A stretch of DNA of 64,000 bases, from the NCBI GenBank assembly GCA_905220665.1, contig CAJNAR010000178.1, forward strand, positions 62,001 through 126,000, in the 5' to 3' direction. The DNA is from Albugo candida (Eukaryota > Oomycota > Peronosporomycetes > Albuginales > Albuginaceae). The translations under genes were made by a program, and so were the position numbers. Under the pieces are notes generated by a model, which saw only the letters and a program-made list of their open reading frames with translations, made no database searches and was not told the DNA's origin. Of this stretch, positions 11,802 to 23,621 are shown piece after piece; positions within the stretch are counted from its first letter, which is position 1, and the number at the start of each line of letters is the position of its first letter.

Positions 11802-12287
11802 CTAATCAAAGCGTAGGTACTTCCAACTGCATGCACATATGATATACAATATCACTTTTCCAAAACTGTCATAATCGGGAAAAACGTTTTGATAAGTCTG
11901 AAAACAGGCACCATTTTTTTTGTCGGACTTTATTGTCTTCATGGCATCATTGAGATTCTCAAATTCCCCACGAAAGTATTTATAGAGCATGATCATGTGA
12001 TCACTTACTTTAACATATTGTAACTTGAACCCTTCGCCAAATTTGACAAATAATTTTTTACATAACTTATGGTAGGTTTTACCATTTACGCACATGACCT
12101 CATAATAAATTCGATACCAAGGGGTTGCCGTTTTGAATACTGCAAGGTCATCCTTGATGAAAGCACAAGACCCAATTTGAGGATATCGTTTTATTATTGG
12201 GGGATTTAACAAAGTGCCTTTGATTCCTCTAGAGTTTGAAGAACCAAGAATGGACAGGAGTGAGGTGAGCAGTAATGCAGTAACCAT
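11802..12287 (-). CDS. SSP3, small secreted protein, 161 aa
   Basis: The ATG at 12287 is preferred over an in-frame upstream ATG at 12362, because it sits at the family start after the conserved CAAATG context and opens a signal peptide, MVTALLLTSLLSILGSSNS. The mature part of about 140 residues has several scattered cysteines and no known domain. Near the C terminus GKVILYIICACSW corresponds to the family motif GQVVFYILSSCSQ of SSP7. A conserved leader box lies at 12532-12616, separated by an insertion of about 170 bp. The gene is intact, lies between the two CAND1 copies and points away from SSP2'. Function is unknown; secretion is inferred. Confidence 0.8.
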   Translation of the reverse strand: MVTALLLTSLLSILGSSNSRGIKGTLLNPPIIKRYPQIGSCAFIKDDLAVFKTATPWYRIYYEVMCVNGKTYHKLCKKLFVKFGEGFKLQYVKVSDHMIMLYKYFRGEFENLNDAMKTIKSDKKNGACFQTYQNVFPDYDSFGKVILYIICACSWKYLRFD

Positions 12288-12361
12288 TTGCGATGTTGGT
12301 GAGGCTTGATAAATTGAAGAATGATCAGTTAGTGGGAAGAAGGATGAATTATAGTACTCCA

Positions 12362-12531
12362 TATTGAAGAAGACGTTGATGAGTCATGTTTCTTGCTTAC
12401 GTGGCAGTCAGCGTTGGTAAATGTCGGTACAAACGATTTAGAATTCTCTCTAGAGAAAATTGCATAATAGACTTAGATCAGCTTATAGTGAACTAAGGAC
12501 CTATTTACATAAATATACACTTCCAACACTC
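12362..12531. repeat. Short insertion in the SSP3 leader
   Basis: Homologous to 350-565 upstream of SSP1 and placed at the same point between leader box and start codon. It is absent from the SSP2, SSP4 and SSP5 leaders. Flanking TGGAGT-like repeats suggest an insertion with a 6-bp target duplication; a 5' intron is the alternative. Confidence 0.4.
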
Positions 12532-12616
12532 CAGCGTAGGGTATGATTGCTGTCGATCACCCTTTTGATCTGTCAAACCCCTCGGACTTTCTTGTGCTCT
12601 ATATATATCGCATGCA
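12532..12616 (-). promoter_or_regulatory. Conserved SSP leader box upstream of SSP3
   Basis: Same block as at 566-649, including the GCACAAGAAAGTCCGAGG core. Upstream, 12640-12960 aligns with 667-1248 but lacks the SINE, which identifies the empty SINE site near 12757. Confidence 0.5.
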
Positions 12617-15600
12617 TAAATTCGTGATGTACGCAAAGAAAACGCCTGTAGGATCGGCGACTTTTGATATATATAGAACTATTTATACCTTTCTTAGTTG
12701 TGCACACTTCTGTAAGCTGCTTGAACACTCGATTTATTCCGTCAGTGAGAACGTTTTATACGAGTGGAGCAACGCAATTCGCATCTTGCAATTGCAAGTG
12801 ATCTCATGTACATATATATGTTTTGCACTACGGCGCATGTAATCAAATCGTATGTCGTAAGCATACGAATGTTAAGACCATAAGGAGCTGCAATTGTTTG
12901 TCAAATTCAAAGAAACATGTAATGAGGTCACAAGGAAATTATGAATGTCGGCATGAGGAAGAAGCCTTGACTTGCTAGAAACGAGCCAAGAAGGAGTAGA
13001 GTTTGTTGTCTATGTGATATGAGCTCGGGTGTTATCGAGGAAGTTACCTCGCTGAACATCGAGACCATCGCCAAGTAGTTCCATCAAAGTCAAAAATCTT
13101 CAGGGAGAACCTCCCTGTCTTTTTTTCAAGGCATCACATTAGGCTCGTCGTATGCAGGAAGCTACCAACGGCTCAGATAACGGTGATGGTTAGAATAGGA
13201 ACTATCGGCCCGCGGTAGGCTGAATGCTCTCTATAATGACTAACGCCTGTGATTTTCGTTGGGAATTACACTGCACAGTTAGCCGTGGGACAGGTTGAAG
13301 CAATATGAAGAAACATATCACTGCATCGGAAGGACATCTGGTCACGAGTGGCTTCCATATCCTCTTATTTCAAGCAAAGAAATCAAAAACGGACCCCAAC
13401 CATCATACCAGTGCTATACGAACCTTCATCAGTACATGCCTCACATTATAACGCGCTATATGCAAGAGATCCACGTTTGCGTATCTCATATGGATAACAG
13501 CGGAGATTCCAGGCACATAACGCATGCCTATCATTGCGCAGAAGATGAGCTTTTGTAATCAAGTGCAGTCTCATGTAACTATCTAGTCTCTTGATATAAA
13601 CCGTTAATATCAATGGACAGGGAAGCCTTACTCGAATACCTCCAACGCTTCCCTATAAGATAGGGAACTGGGGAAATTTCGTGTTGCAGAAATCATTCCC
13701 AATTCAGAACTTGTTAGGATCTTGCGAGGAAAAAAAACGTCAAGAGCAGCATCTTATCGTCCATCTAGTCTCATTGTCATTGTGGATGGTCTTGCCTTTA
13801 GAAAGGAGTCTACGTCGACCGTACATAATCCTGAAGAATATGGCTCGTTCGGTTTCCGCGATGGAGTGGCTGTACTCTATCCGACTTCTCAACCCCTCAT
13901 TTGTTCGTGACTGGAACCAGCAGCACTTACGGTGCAGCCATGAAATGTGGTTTAACGGGAAGGTGATTGAAAATGCATCATGCAAGGATATGCATGTGAT
14001 GTTCTTCACACGTATTAAGTAAGAGCGCTTGTTTGTCATATTTGCTTGGCGTAGGAATTAGGAGTATTTGTCAGTCAACATCCTGCTATTGGGTGTCAGA
14101 GACTCATTAGAAAAGAAAAATGCTGTCAGTTTGACAGCGTTTATGATTTGGATGGAATAAAAGAGCGATACAATGAGATGAAATGGCTGTGGCCACGTGC
14201 TTCGTAGTGGAATTGAAATAGTGAACTAACACAAAGAGCACGATAAGTGCATTACTACATTGAATCAACTACTTATGCCAATAGAAAAATCGTGACACAG
14301 CATGAGCAAGAAATTGGTTTGCATCTGATTTCCCAATACTACATTTGAATGCTCAGTACATACTCACAACCGCTACCACGACTTCGATGCTATGAAAGTC
14401 GCTTTTTGACGCTTGAAATAGAATCCGGATTGCGAATGACACACTTTGCTGGTTTCGCTTATTTGACTTGATTTTGCCAATGCCTTCACATCCATGTGCC
14501 TTCAAGAATCGTGTGTTATTTTGGTCTTCGAAATGCAGAATTCCATTGCAACTATTGTGCGAACAATGGGGACTTGTCATGGTGTGCAATCAGACCTTTC
14601 GTTTGACGTAAAGCAAGTACGAAGTCGAGAAACGGTTCGACGATCTGCAGTTCATTTAATACAGCACGACCGGAATAAATAGACGATACTTGATTGTGTC
14701 TTGCTTTAGCATTACTGTCGAACAAGCATGACTTCACGCAAGCAGCACTCGGGTACGGGTGAACATGTTTTGTAGTGTTTGTTGGATCAATCGTTGGAAG
14801 TTTGCATGTATCGATGTCCGAGACACTGGATGATCGAAATTCAGATGAGATTTTTCCTTCCATTGTTCTTGGTCGCTCAGCAATGGCGAGTCATTTATGT
14901 AGGTTATGTTCGTCCAGAATCGATACCAACGACGCACTATTTCATATTGATCTAAGCTCGAGGAAAACATCATTAAAAAAGCGTGCTTCTGTATCAACCT
15001 CCAAATGTCAAAGAAGTGAGAGGCAATCAATACAAGAGGAGTTTCTTTCTCTACCCAAATAATCCTCTTCCAAGCGCTATGCATTGTACTCTTCATCCCA
15101 GCGACCGCATATCTTAGCGCTTTCCCAATGAACGTTATCCTGATCAACACAGATTTGTGACATCGCTTCGTAATGCCATCCACAATTCATTTCTCGTGTC
15201 TTCCACCAATCATCAAATAAGCGAGTCTCCACATGAAACAATAAAGTAGCAATTGTTCGTTTCTTCACAGATTGTATATGAGTTGCAGTTTCTTGCTATC
15301 TGCAACATGTCTTAAAAAAGATGTCAGCTTTAAATAGCTGTAGCCTCCGTCCGTGCGAACTTGACATTATCGAGTATCATATCCACGAATTGCATGGGCT
15401 CACATTGACACTAATTGAGTTACGTCTCGTTATCATGCTAAATCTCACATTAGCTGTAAAACAAGAGAGGAAATTCGGTACGTTCACTGAGTGACACTAT
15501 GCTCATGCTATTGTATGTTCATGTTGCAATATGTCTTTATCCAACGCAATTGTGGCATTCTCAGTGAATCATTTACTGCGTCATACATACGGAGCAACAA

Positions 15601-16442
15601 GCACCTACATTGATGAAGATACTGATTATGTCGCCAAGCTTTACATTGCTTGCTTCTTGGAAGCCAAACTCTATATAATTTGGTGAATAAGTACATGGAT
15701 CATACTCAAGCGTTTGAAGCCCTACTTTCAATATTTCTGTGAATGAAAACCGGATGACGCGTTCGATAGGATCATTGACGTGCAGTAATGGTAGGACCTT
15801 TAATATTGATGTATATTGCTCACCCATTCAACCATGCATGACTTAGCGAACGAGTACTGTTTAGGAAAAGAAAAAGGTATGTGCTGTGGAGAGTTTCACA
15901 AGCTTATCCACTGAGATCAACGTAATACTAAGAGAGAATGTAACACCTTGGTGTCAAGAAAATGATACAGCATTCCTAGCTCCAACCAGTCCTATAGGCG
16001 AGAGCTTTCAAATATGGAAGTGGAATGCTTTGGAAAGTGTTTTACGTCTGGATGGGTCATAAAACTGCCACTAAAAGGTAAATGTATTTACAAGGACAAT
16101 TAGAGAAAAGAATAGTTTAAGAACACACACCTCACTATAATGAGCGATTGCACTGATACAGTAGATATGTTGCTACTGTATCAAATGGATCAGCATTGCT
16201 GCCTAATTTTGAAATTTTGTCCACTACGCCGGAGGGACTTTGTATATTCAATATGAAGTATCTGTGCATCATCTCGGTACGCTTCCGTGCGCTTTTATAT
16301 TAATCCTTAAAAATTTTAACAGCCCTCCGTATGTCCCCGCACTTTGTTATTTTGTTACCATGTAATTCACATTGAGAAAAACCTTTCATATCAACACTTC
16401 TAATTCCGGCTGAGGAGAGGTCGTGTGGAAAGGAGGAACAGT

Positions 16443-16562
16443 CTAACGAAGGATTGTGGGTGAAGTTGGAGGATTATGCGAAGGAGTAAGTTTTCTTTCT
16501 GCGAAGGAGTTGGAAGAACCAAGAATGGACGGGAGTGAGGTGAATAGTAACGCAGTAACCAT
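16443..16562 (-). pseudogene. SSP2', duplicate of truncated SSP2
   Basis: Identical to SSP2: family signal peptide, then a stop after 39 codons, with no C-terminal family motif. It is divergent to CAND1, 1.3 kb away. The same SSP/CAND1 divergent arrangement recurs, inverted, at SSP5 and CAND1 pseudogene 3. Confidence 0.6.
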
Positions 16563-16634
16563 TTGCACTGTTGGTGAGGCTTGATAAATTGAAGGATGAA
16601 CAGATAGTAAACAGAATGATGATTTCGAGTACTC

Positions 16635-16717
16635 CAGTGTAGGGTACGATTTCTGTCCGTACCCTCTGTATCTACCAAACCCCTCGGACTTTCTTGTGCT
16701 CTATATATCTCGCATGC
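16635..16717 (-). promoter_or_regulatory. Conserved SSP leader box upstream of SSP2'
   Basis: Duplicate of the block at 4920-5002, 73 bp upstream of the SSP2' start codon. Confidence 0.5.
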
Positions 16718-17862
16718 ACCGATTGGTCCAAATATAATAACAAACGTTCTCACCCGAGTCGAGATTGTGTGATGTAAAAAACTGATACCAGTGGCCAAAC
16801 CTGACCTGTCTATTCCCTGCTTGACACGATAGCCTTTTATAAATATTAGTCTCCGACTGCGTTGGCCCACGAGGTAACAGCATGGACTCATGTCAATGTT
16901 CGACCATTTGACATTCCATAAAATTCGATACTCTAGTCTAAATCTGAGCCGTTGTATGCATCTCGTACTTGTAATGGTAAGGCATCAGGAACCTTCCATA
17001 GCTAATGTGTGTCCAGATTATCAGCAAAGTACGACCCTCGTATTCAGGTGTGTTAAATTTTGAAACATTGTATAATTTGATATAATGGATGGATTCTGTA
17101 GAGCTCGGTAGGATGTAAACCCAATATTACACACGTAATTCAAGATTTTAGAAGAAGAATTGTCTCTGAAGTCGCGTATCTATTTCTAGTCCCTACACAC
17201 ATACGATTGTGGTTCAATTTCTACTCATATGTGGCACTGACTATTCAATGGGAAATCCTCTTATAAAATGCTGGTTTTGGAACACCTGCTGTAACAGTTT
17301 CTCCATATGAAGTAGAAACATCGAGCCTTCCCTATTTCTCATGGCGAAGAATATGATCGCCTAAACATTCGAGCGTGCTTTTTTATTTGTAAATACACAG
17401 CGCGGCGTGGCACGCTTTATTAAGCTCTGTGAAATACAGTAATTGTACTGGTGAGAAATAGATACCACTCGCACACTGGAAGTAATACAGCCGAAAGAAC
17501 TTTGACCAAAATTATTACGATTGCGGGATTGTGATTACTAATAGTGAGTTACCCAGATAGGTTCACAACGGTGTTATGTGGATCAAAAGTGGTACGAATT
17601 TGCTCCTGGAAGCTAAGGTACCTCAAGCGACAGTTCTTTGGTTTGCGATATAAATGGTTTTATGGATTGGATGAGGATAGAGGAGTGTCATTAAGGAACA
17701 CGTGTGAGGGTGTCTGTTTCGCATGACATCACCATATTACACAATAATTTGGCCCATGTTATAATCAGGATAGTGTGAAAAATATTGAAAGTAGTAGAGT
17801 GCTAATCAGAATAATGTGGATAATAATAAAAGTAGTGTGGTACAAAACTAATCAACTCCAAC

Positions 17863-20800
17863 ATGGACCGTGAGAGAGAAGAACTCATTTTGCGCCTAAT
17901 TGAGAAGGTTCCTTAGTGTGATATGCTGCGGCATATGTTGGTTTCTCGGACTCTGATTGATTCTTCATATTCCTGCCTTGTATTATTCATTCGTAGAGCA
18001 GCACGTTTGACAAAGATGAGCGGTATATGGCAACATCCGATTTATCCTCGGAATTAACAAAAGGTTCGGCACCGCTCGGAGCGCACTTAGAGACAAAGTA
18101 CGTACGATCTCTTACAACGAATCAGATACTGATTCCATCCCTTCTAGGGTGTGCACAGCTATTTTGAACCAATTGAATGACACTTCCAATGATGTTCAAT
18201 CCGTGGCAGTCAAATGGTGAGCAACTCGGCATACATATTTGCAATTAATTGTGACAATTCTGTCTAGTTTGGGTATTTTGGTCACCAAAGTGAGTGATCG
18301 TCAAGCTGCCGACATTGCTGCGAAATTGTGCAATCTGATCCTTCATGGCCAATCCGAGCTTCATGACATCTACACAATCGGAATAAAAACGGTTTTGGCC
18401 GATGTCGATATTTCTGCGGGTAATTTGGTGTCGCAATCGATCTCAGCACAGTTTTTGCAAAGTTTATCGCGCTCCGATTTGGATGCACGCATCAAAGCGG
18501 ATGTTCTGGACAGCCTTGCGGATGTATTGCGTCGATTTGGGAATTGTATCGCCAGTGATCATGAAACGTATCAGAACTTGTTTCTAACACTTCTGCATGA
18601 CCCGTCTTATCTGATACGAAAACGCACAATTCAATGCGTTGGGTCTCTTGGTCTCGTTGTTTCCGATGAATTGCTAGCGCGCTTAATTGATGAATTGGGG
18701 GAGCGAATTCATGGTGGCAATGCGGAGACGCAGACACTTGTACAAACCATAGAGACTCTATCACGGACTTGTGGACATCGACTAGATGCTCATTTACAGA
18801 AAATCGTCCCACTTTTGATTCAATTCTGTGGTCGCGTTGACGATGCGACTATGCAGAGCGGAGTTTTTGATGAGCTTCGCGAGAATTGTATCCAAGCTTT
18901 TGAATCGTTTTTCACGAATTGTCATGCGGGATTATCGCACTTTAGGAATGATATTGTAACTCTTTTGTTACAATTCATGTCATACGACCCAAATTACAAT
19001 TACAACGACGAAGATCAAGAGATGAACGACAGCGAGGAAGAATTTAGTGATCAAGATTACAGCGATGATGATGACACAAGCTGGAAAGTTCGGCGAGCAA
19101 GCGTTCGTGTCTTAAGTGTGGCGATGACACGACCCGAGTCATTTGAGAGCATCCAAACGCATGTGATGGAGAAATTGATCGATTGTCTCAAGGAACGCGA
19201 AGAAAATGTCCGCATCGATGTATTTGGAGCCGTTTCGCAATTCATCATCGCTCTTCGAACGCATTCCAATCGCAACATCGAACTCGTCAATACATTTCAT
19301 CAACAGATAAAAACAATTATCAGCTACTCAACACGTTATCTTCGTGTCAAAACGTCCATTGCGTGTCGTCGAGCTCTACTGGGAACGCTTTGTGAGTTGG
19401 CACAATTCAAATCTGGTCAATTATCCTCTCATTTCCAGCTGTTATTTCCGACGTTACTCTGCGCACTCGAAGATAAGCATTCGGAGTTGAAAATGGAGAT
19501 ACTAAGTGTTTTGCGACTGTTGATCGATACACACGAACCAGAAAGCATATTTGACTTTGTACCAGCGATTGTACGTCACTGTGTGGACTGTGTACAGAAA
19601 GAATGGTACAAAGTGGTGACTAAAACACTTGAATTGATCCAATCACTGGTTCGCGTTATTGAAAATAGCCAATTGGCGTCGGTATATGCGAAAACATTGA
19701 TGGAAGCAGTGGTACCGCATTTGAAAACAAAGGATACAGATCAAGAGGTCAAGGAAGCCGCAATCGATGCTGCTGGCCAGCTTGTGAGTAGTTTATTAGA
19801 CGCATTGGGAGGTCGTGAGCACGAGATTTTGCTCGTGTTATCGGATCTCTTGAAGAATGAGAACACCCGCATACACGCGATGAAAGCAATCGGTACAATA
19901 TCGCAGCGTATGGACATCTCAGCGATTCGAAACGATGTGGTGAAGAATTTGGCGCTTTTACTCCGACAACAATCCCGAACTTTGAAGCAAATCGTGTTAC
20001 AAACATTGACGGTGGTGATTTGCTCAAAAAGTGCAGAATTGGATCAGGGATTGGTGGATTCAACGTTGGCCGAAGCGTGTGTGCTGTTAAATGGCTCGGA
20101 TTTTCAGTTATGTCGTCTAGCGATTGAATTGGTGTTGGCGATATTAAGAACGACCTCAATTCATTCGGATGATATAATGTTTCAGAAGATCTTAGACAAC
20201 TGTTTACAATTGGCCAGAAGTAGCACAATGCAAAGTGAGTGTTTAGATGCATTGGAGCGATATTTTACACAGATTACAAAATTGTCCGTATCCGTTCCGA
20301 AAGTGTTTCAAGCACTGTGTGATTCTCAGGACACGTCCAAGCAGACACTGATTCATATCGCCCGATGTGTGGCAGCCTTATGTGCGGATTCCTCGGTATC
20401 CGATCCCTCCTATGTGATTCAAAGCTGTTTACAGGAATTGGATGCTGCTCACGATCCCTCGAAGGAGAAGCATACAATTCTGCCATTATATTGTATTGGT
20501 GAAATCGGTAAAAGGAATGTCATTTGGAGCGATTTTGGAAATGGTAAGGAATTACTGTTACGGTATTTTACAATGGAAAGTGAAGAACTGAAAACCGCAG
20601 CAGCATTCACACTCGGTAATTTATGTAACCAACACAATCTAGGTTGCGTGGACCTGATTTGGAGCAAATTGGAAGGAGGGGAGCACACGTATCTGATGCT
20701 TTGTGCGTTGCGTCAAGCAATTGGTAATTGCTCGGATCGAGATTGGATGGGTCCATCGGATCGTATTCTTGGCATGCTCATGCGGTGCAGCAATTCTGAA

Positions 20801-21655
20801 GAGGAAGGAATACGGAATATGGTCGCAGAATGTCTTGGAAAACTCGTCTTTATCCGAACTGGCGACACTGTGAAATGTCTGGAAGAAATGAATCGTTTCG
20901 ATGCTTCAAATAGAGAACGATGGACAGCGATAACAGCAATGCGTGCAGCGATAACGAGCAATTGCGTGGAGGAGAAGCATGAGTCGGTGATCAAATTGGT
21001 ATTCAATGAGGCAAAACCGCTTCTTGCAGCACTGAATGACAACGATTATCTCATTTGTCGTGCGGCGTTGATGACATTGAACGCATTCCTGCATCATTAT
21101 CCTGATTTGGTGTGTGATTACGTAAAAGATCTCATGGCACTAGTTATGCGTACTCTTTCCATCAAATGTGAGCGAGTAGTAGATTTGGGCCCGTTCAAGC
21201 ATAAAGTGGACGATGGTGTCGCAGTTCGAAAAGCGGGTTTTCTATGTTTTGAAACGACGCTGACCTCACATGCTTACGACTTGATCGAATGCCAAGTGTT
21301 TCAGTCTGTGATTGAACGAGGATTGGATGATCAAGAAGATATACAGATGCAGTGTCACGGTATTATAAGCAAACTGTGTCAAGTGAAACCTATTTGTGTC
21401 GTTCAGAGTCTATCAGTAATTCTAACCGCGTTGCAAAAGACAATCAACAAAAACGTAAATGAAGATCATATAGGAACGCAATTGGAACGTACCAAAGATG
21501 TCATTCGGAGTGCTTTGCGCGTTTTGGACGCTATCAGACAAATACCCGAATTTAACAAACACCAGCAAATGATCAAACTGATGGAGGAAATTTCAAGAAA
21601 GCCGCACTTGCAAACAATATATGACGTAATACAAAGGGAAAGATCAATGGGATAG
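17863..21655 (+). CDS. CAND1: CAND1, cullin-associated NEDD8-dissociated protein
   Basis: CAND1 is a HEAT-repeat solenoid that binds un-neddylated cullin-RBX1 and exchanges substrate receptors of cullin-RING ubiquitin ligases. I propose four exons: 17863-17907, 17997-18097, 18148-18216 and 18268-21655, giving about 1200 residues (the human protein has about 1230). Introns 2 and 3 are 50 and 51 bp with GTACGT/GTGAGC donors and CTAG acceptors. Splicing restores the conserved DKDERYMATSDLSSEL and VAVKCLGILVTK blocks. Intron 1 would use a weak GTTCCT donor, so exon 1 is less certain. The acidic insert followed by SWKVRRAS at about residues 318-350 is a CAND1 hallmark. It ends QTIYDVIQRERSMG, matching the family C terminus. 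Its first kilobase lies inside the near-identical duplication. Confidence 0.93.
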
Positions 21656-22108
21656 GAAAGTTGTAGGGCTCGTTGTATAAGTGTGTTTGATCAAGTCAGT
21701 ATCCAGTTTGTGTAATGTCGCATTAGAGGTCTTGTGCTCTCACCACGAGGCAATCTTACAGGCGATCGTATCTAACGTGATAACTAACGTGGTATAAGGT
21801 CACACTTGTTTCCTGTCTAAATCAATACTTCAACGCCATTCACTTCGCAGATTCAGAGGGTACGCGGTTCTATCCTCGTTACCAACTATCGACTGCATGT
21901 TTTCGAAAGATTTCACGAAATTTTTGCGTGTACCGATACGAAGAGACAAATATTGCAAGTTCAAGTTGCGCCTGATATATCTGTATGCTTTTCTCTTACC
22001 GAAATGAATTGTCATCCTGTCGTGCACAATACTTTCACAACGATTCAATAAGCCACAACAGTGACACAATCATTTTTTCATTGTTCATTCCGAAGGCCAA
22101 CAGATAAT
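21656..22108. other. Intergenic region between CAND1 and the GPH transporter
   Basis: No gene is seen. The stretch must hold the CAND1 3' end and the promoter of the next gene, but no motif stands out. Confidence 0.5.
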
Positions 22109-23538
22109 ATGGACACAAAAGACGTGGAGCCCGGTACCAAGCCCGGTTTTGTGAGCTTACCATCGCCTGCAGAAAGTATCAAGCATGAAGATGTCGGTCA
22201 TCCATCGGTTTTAACATTATTGATGGTCTCTATGCCGCGAATGGCTATCAATGCAGCTTGGGCAGCACAATGGGCCGCTGTGGGACCTTGGCTGAGCACT
22301 ATGATGCCCAATTGGGCTGTCCAATTGACACAGTTTGTGGGTCCCACAGTCGGGATTTTCATCGGTCCAATCATTGGCGCGTTAAGTGATCGATGCACGC
22401 ATCGTACTGGTCGACGGCGAATATGGATTCTATTTCCAGCTATCTTGAGTATTGTATGCTGGAACCTGATGGGTTTTACAAAGAAATTTGGTAGTCAGTT
22501 GGGCGATTACGGTGATGGAACCGAGGGAACACCAACTAATCGTAAGTGGACCACAATGCTTATGGTTTTCTTTTACATTTGGATGGATGTGACTGTGAAT
22601 ATCGTACAAATTCCGGCTCAGCTCCTTGTGGCTGATTTGGCGGGCGATCGACAGACATTAGGACAAGCGATCGGTCAAGGTTGGTCAACTCTTGGAGCCT
22701 TGAGTATCGCCGTTTACATTCAGATTTTTGGACCGGCATATGAAACCATTCATTATTTTATGATTTTACTATCATGTCTTATGGGCGTTAGCATAACTGT
22801 TATGTGTTTGTTTGCAAATGAGAAACAATTCGTTTGTTCGGATGGAAAATCGAAATGGAGTGAAGTTACTGGCGCATTTCTTTCCGTTTACGAGTGTGTG
22901 CGGACAATGTCTCGTACCCTTTGGACCTATTTTATTATCGTTTTCTTCGTAATGTATGGGTTCACTGCATATAACGGTGGAAAAGGACAGTTTTTCGGGT
23001 ATGAAGTTTTTGGTGGTGAGTCTGCAGGTGCAGACACGTGTGGAGATACGTGCACTCCCCGCCAAGAGAAATTCAACGATGGCGTTCAGTTGGCCACCGG
23101 CTTATCAGATATCTTGTTCAATGTGACAGGGTATTGCTATTCTTGGATGCTTCCATTTCTCGTCCCAAAATTCGGACTTAAATGGGTTTTGTTATGTTCT
23201 CTCGTTCCTCAGATTCTTTTGATTGCAATGGCGACCATCCGGGTGGCTATATTTGACGTAATCATTGTTATTATGACGGCATTGACTCAGACGGCGCTGG
23301 CTGCATTTATGGTTCCTGTGTGTTATATGTAGCGGGCGAGGGAAAAGATGTTGGAATGAGTTTGGGCGCTTTGAATTCTGCCATTTGTTTTGGTCAATTA
23401 TTTAATTTTGCGCTTTCCTCGATGGTGGTAAGCACGAGTTATGGATATGCATTGCCAGTTTTGATTGGTGGAATAATGACAGCCATTGCATTCGTATTCG
23501 GAGCCTTTTGTTTCAAAGTCGAAATTTATCGCATGTAG
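22109..23538 (+). CDS. GPH/sucrose-transporter-like MFS protein, frame broken near 23325
   Basis: A 12-helix sugar:cation symporter of the glycoside-pentoside-hexuronide/SUC class in the plasma or vacuolar membrane is expected. The loop GALSDRCTHRTGRRRIW after helix 2 matches the SUC signature, and IPAQLLVADLAGD matches the equivalent after helix 4. The start ATG at 22109 is chosen over an upstream GTG. The first frame ends at a TAG at 23330-23332, right where the second (to 23538) continues with YVAGEGKDVGMSLGALNS and the last two helices. Together they give about 477 residues, normal for the family. The break is equivalent to one missing base. An intron is implausible because no space is available. 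It is either a sequencing error or a recent frameshift. Confidence 0.8.
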
Positions 23539-23621
23539 ATTACAGTTTACAGTCAGCACAGTTTTTCAAGTCGATTACTAGAATCACAAATAGGATATTA
23601 ACAATATAATATTAGTTTTTG

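Larger units (their letters stand above)
12966..18605. repeat. Segmental duplication, copy B (partner 1250-6890)
   Basis: Nearly identical partner of copy A. It holds the SSP2' remnant and the first 5' kilobase of intact CAND1, which continues uninterrupted past the end of the tract. No further gene is supported between 12966 and 16442. Confidence 0.9.
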
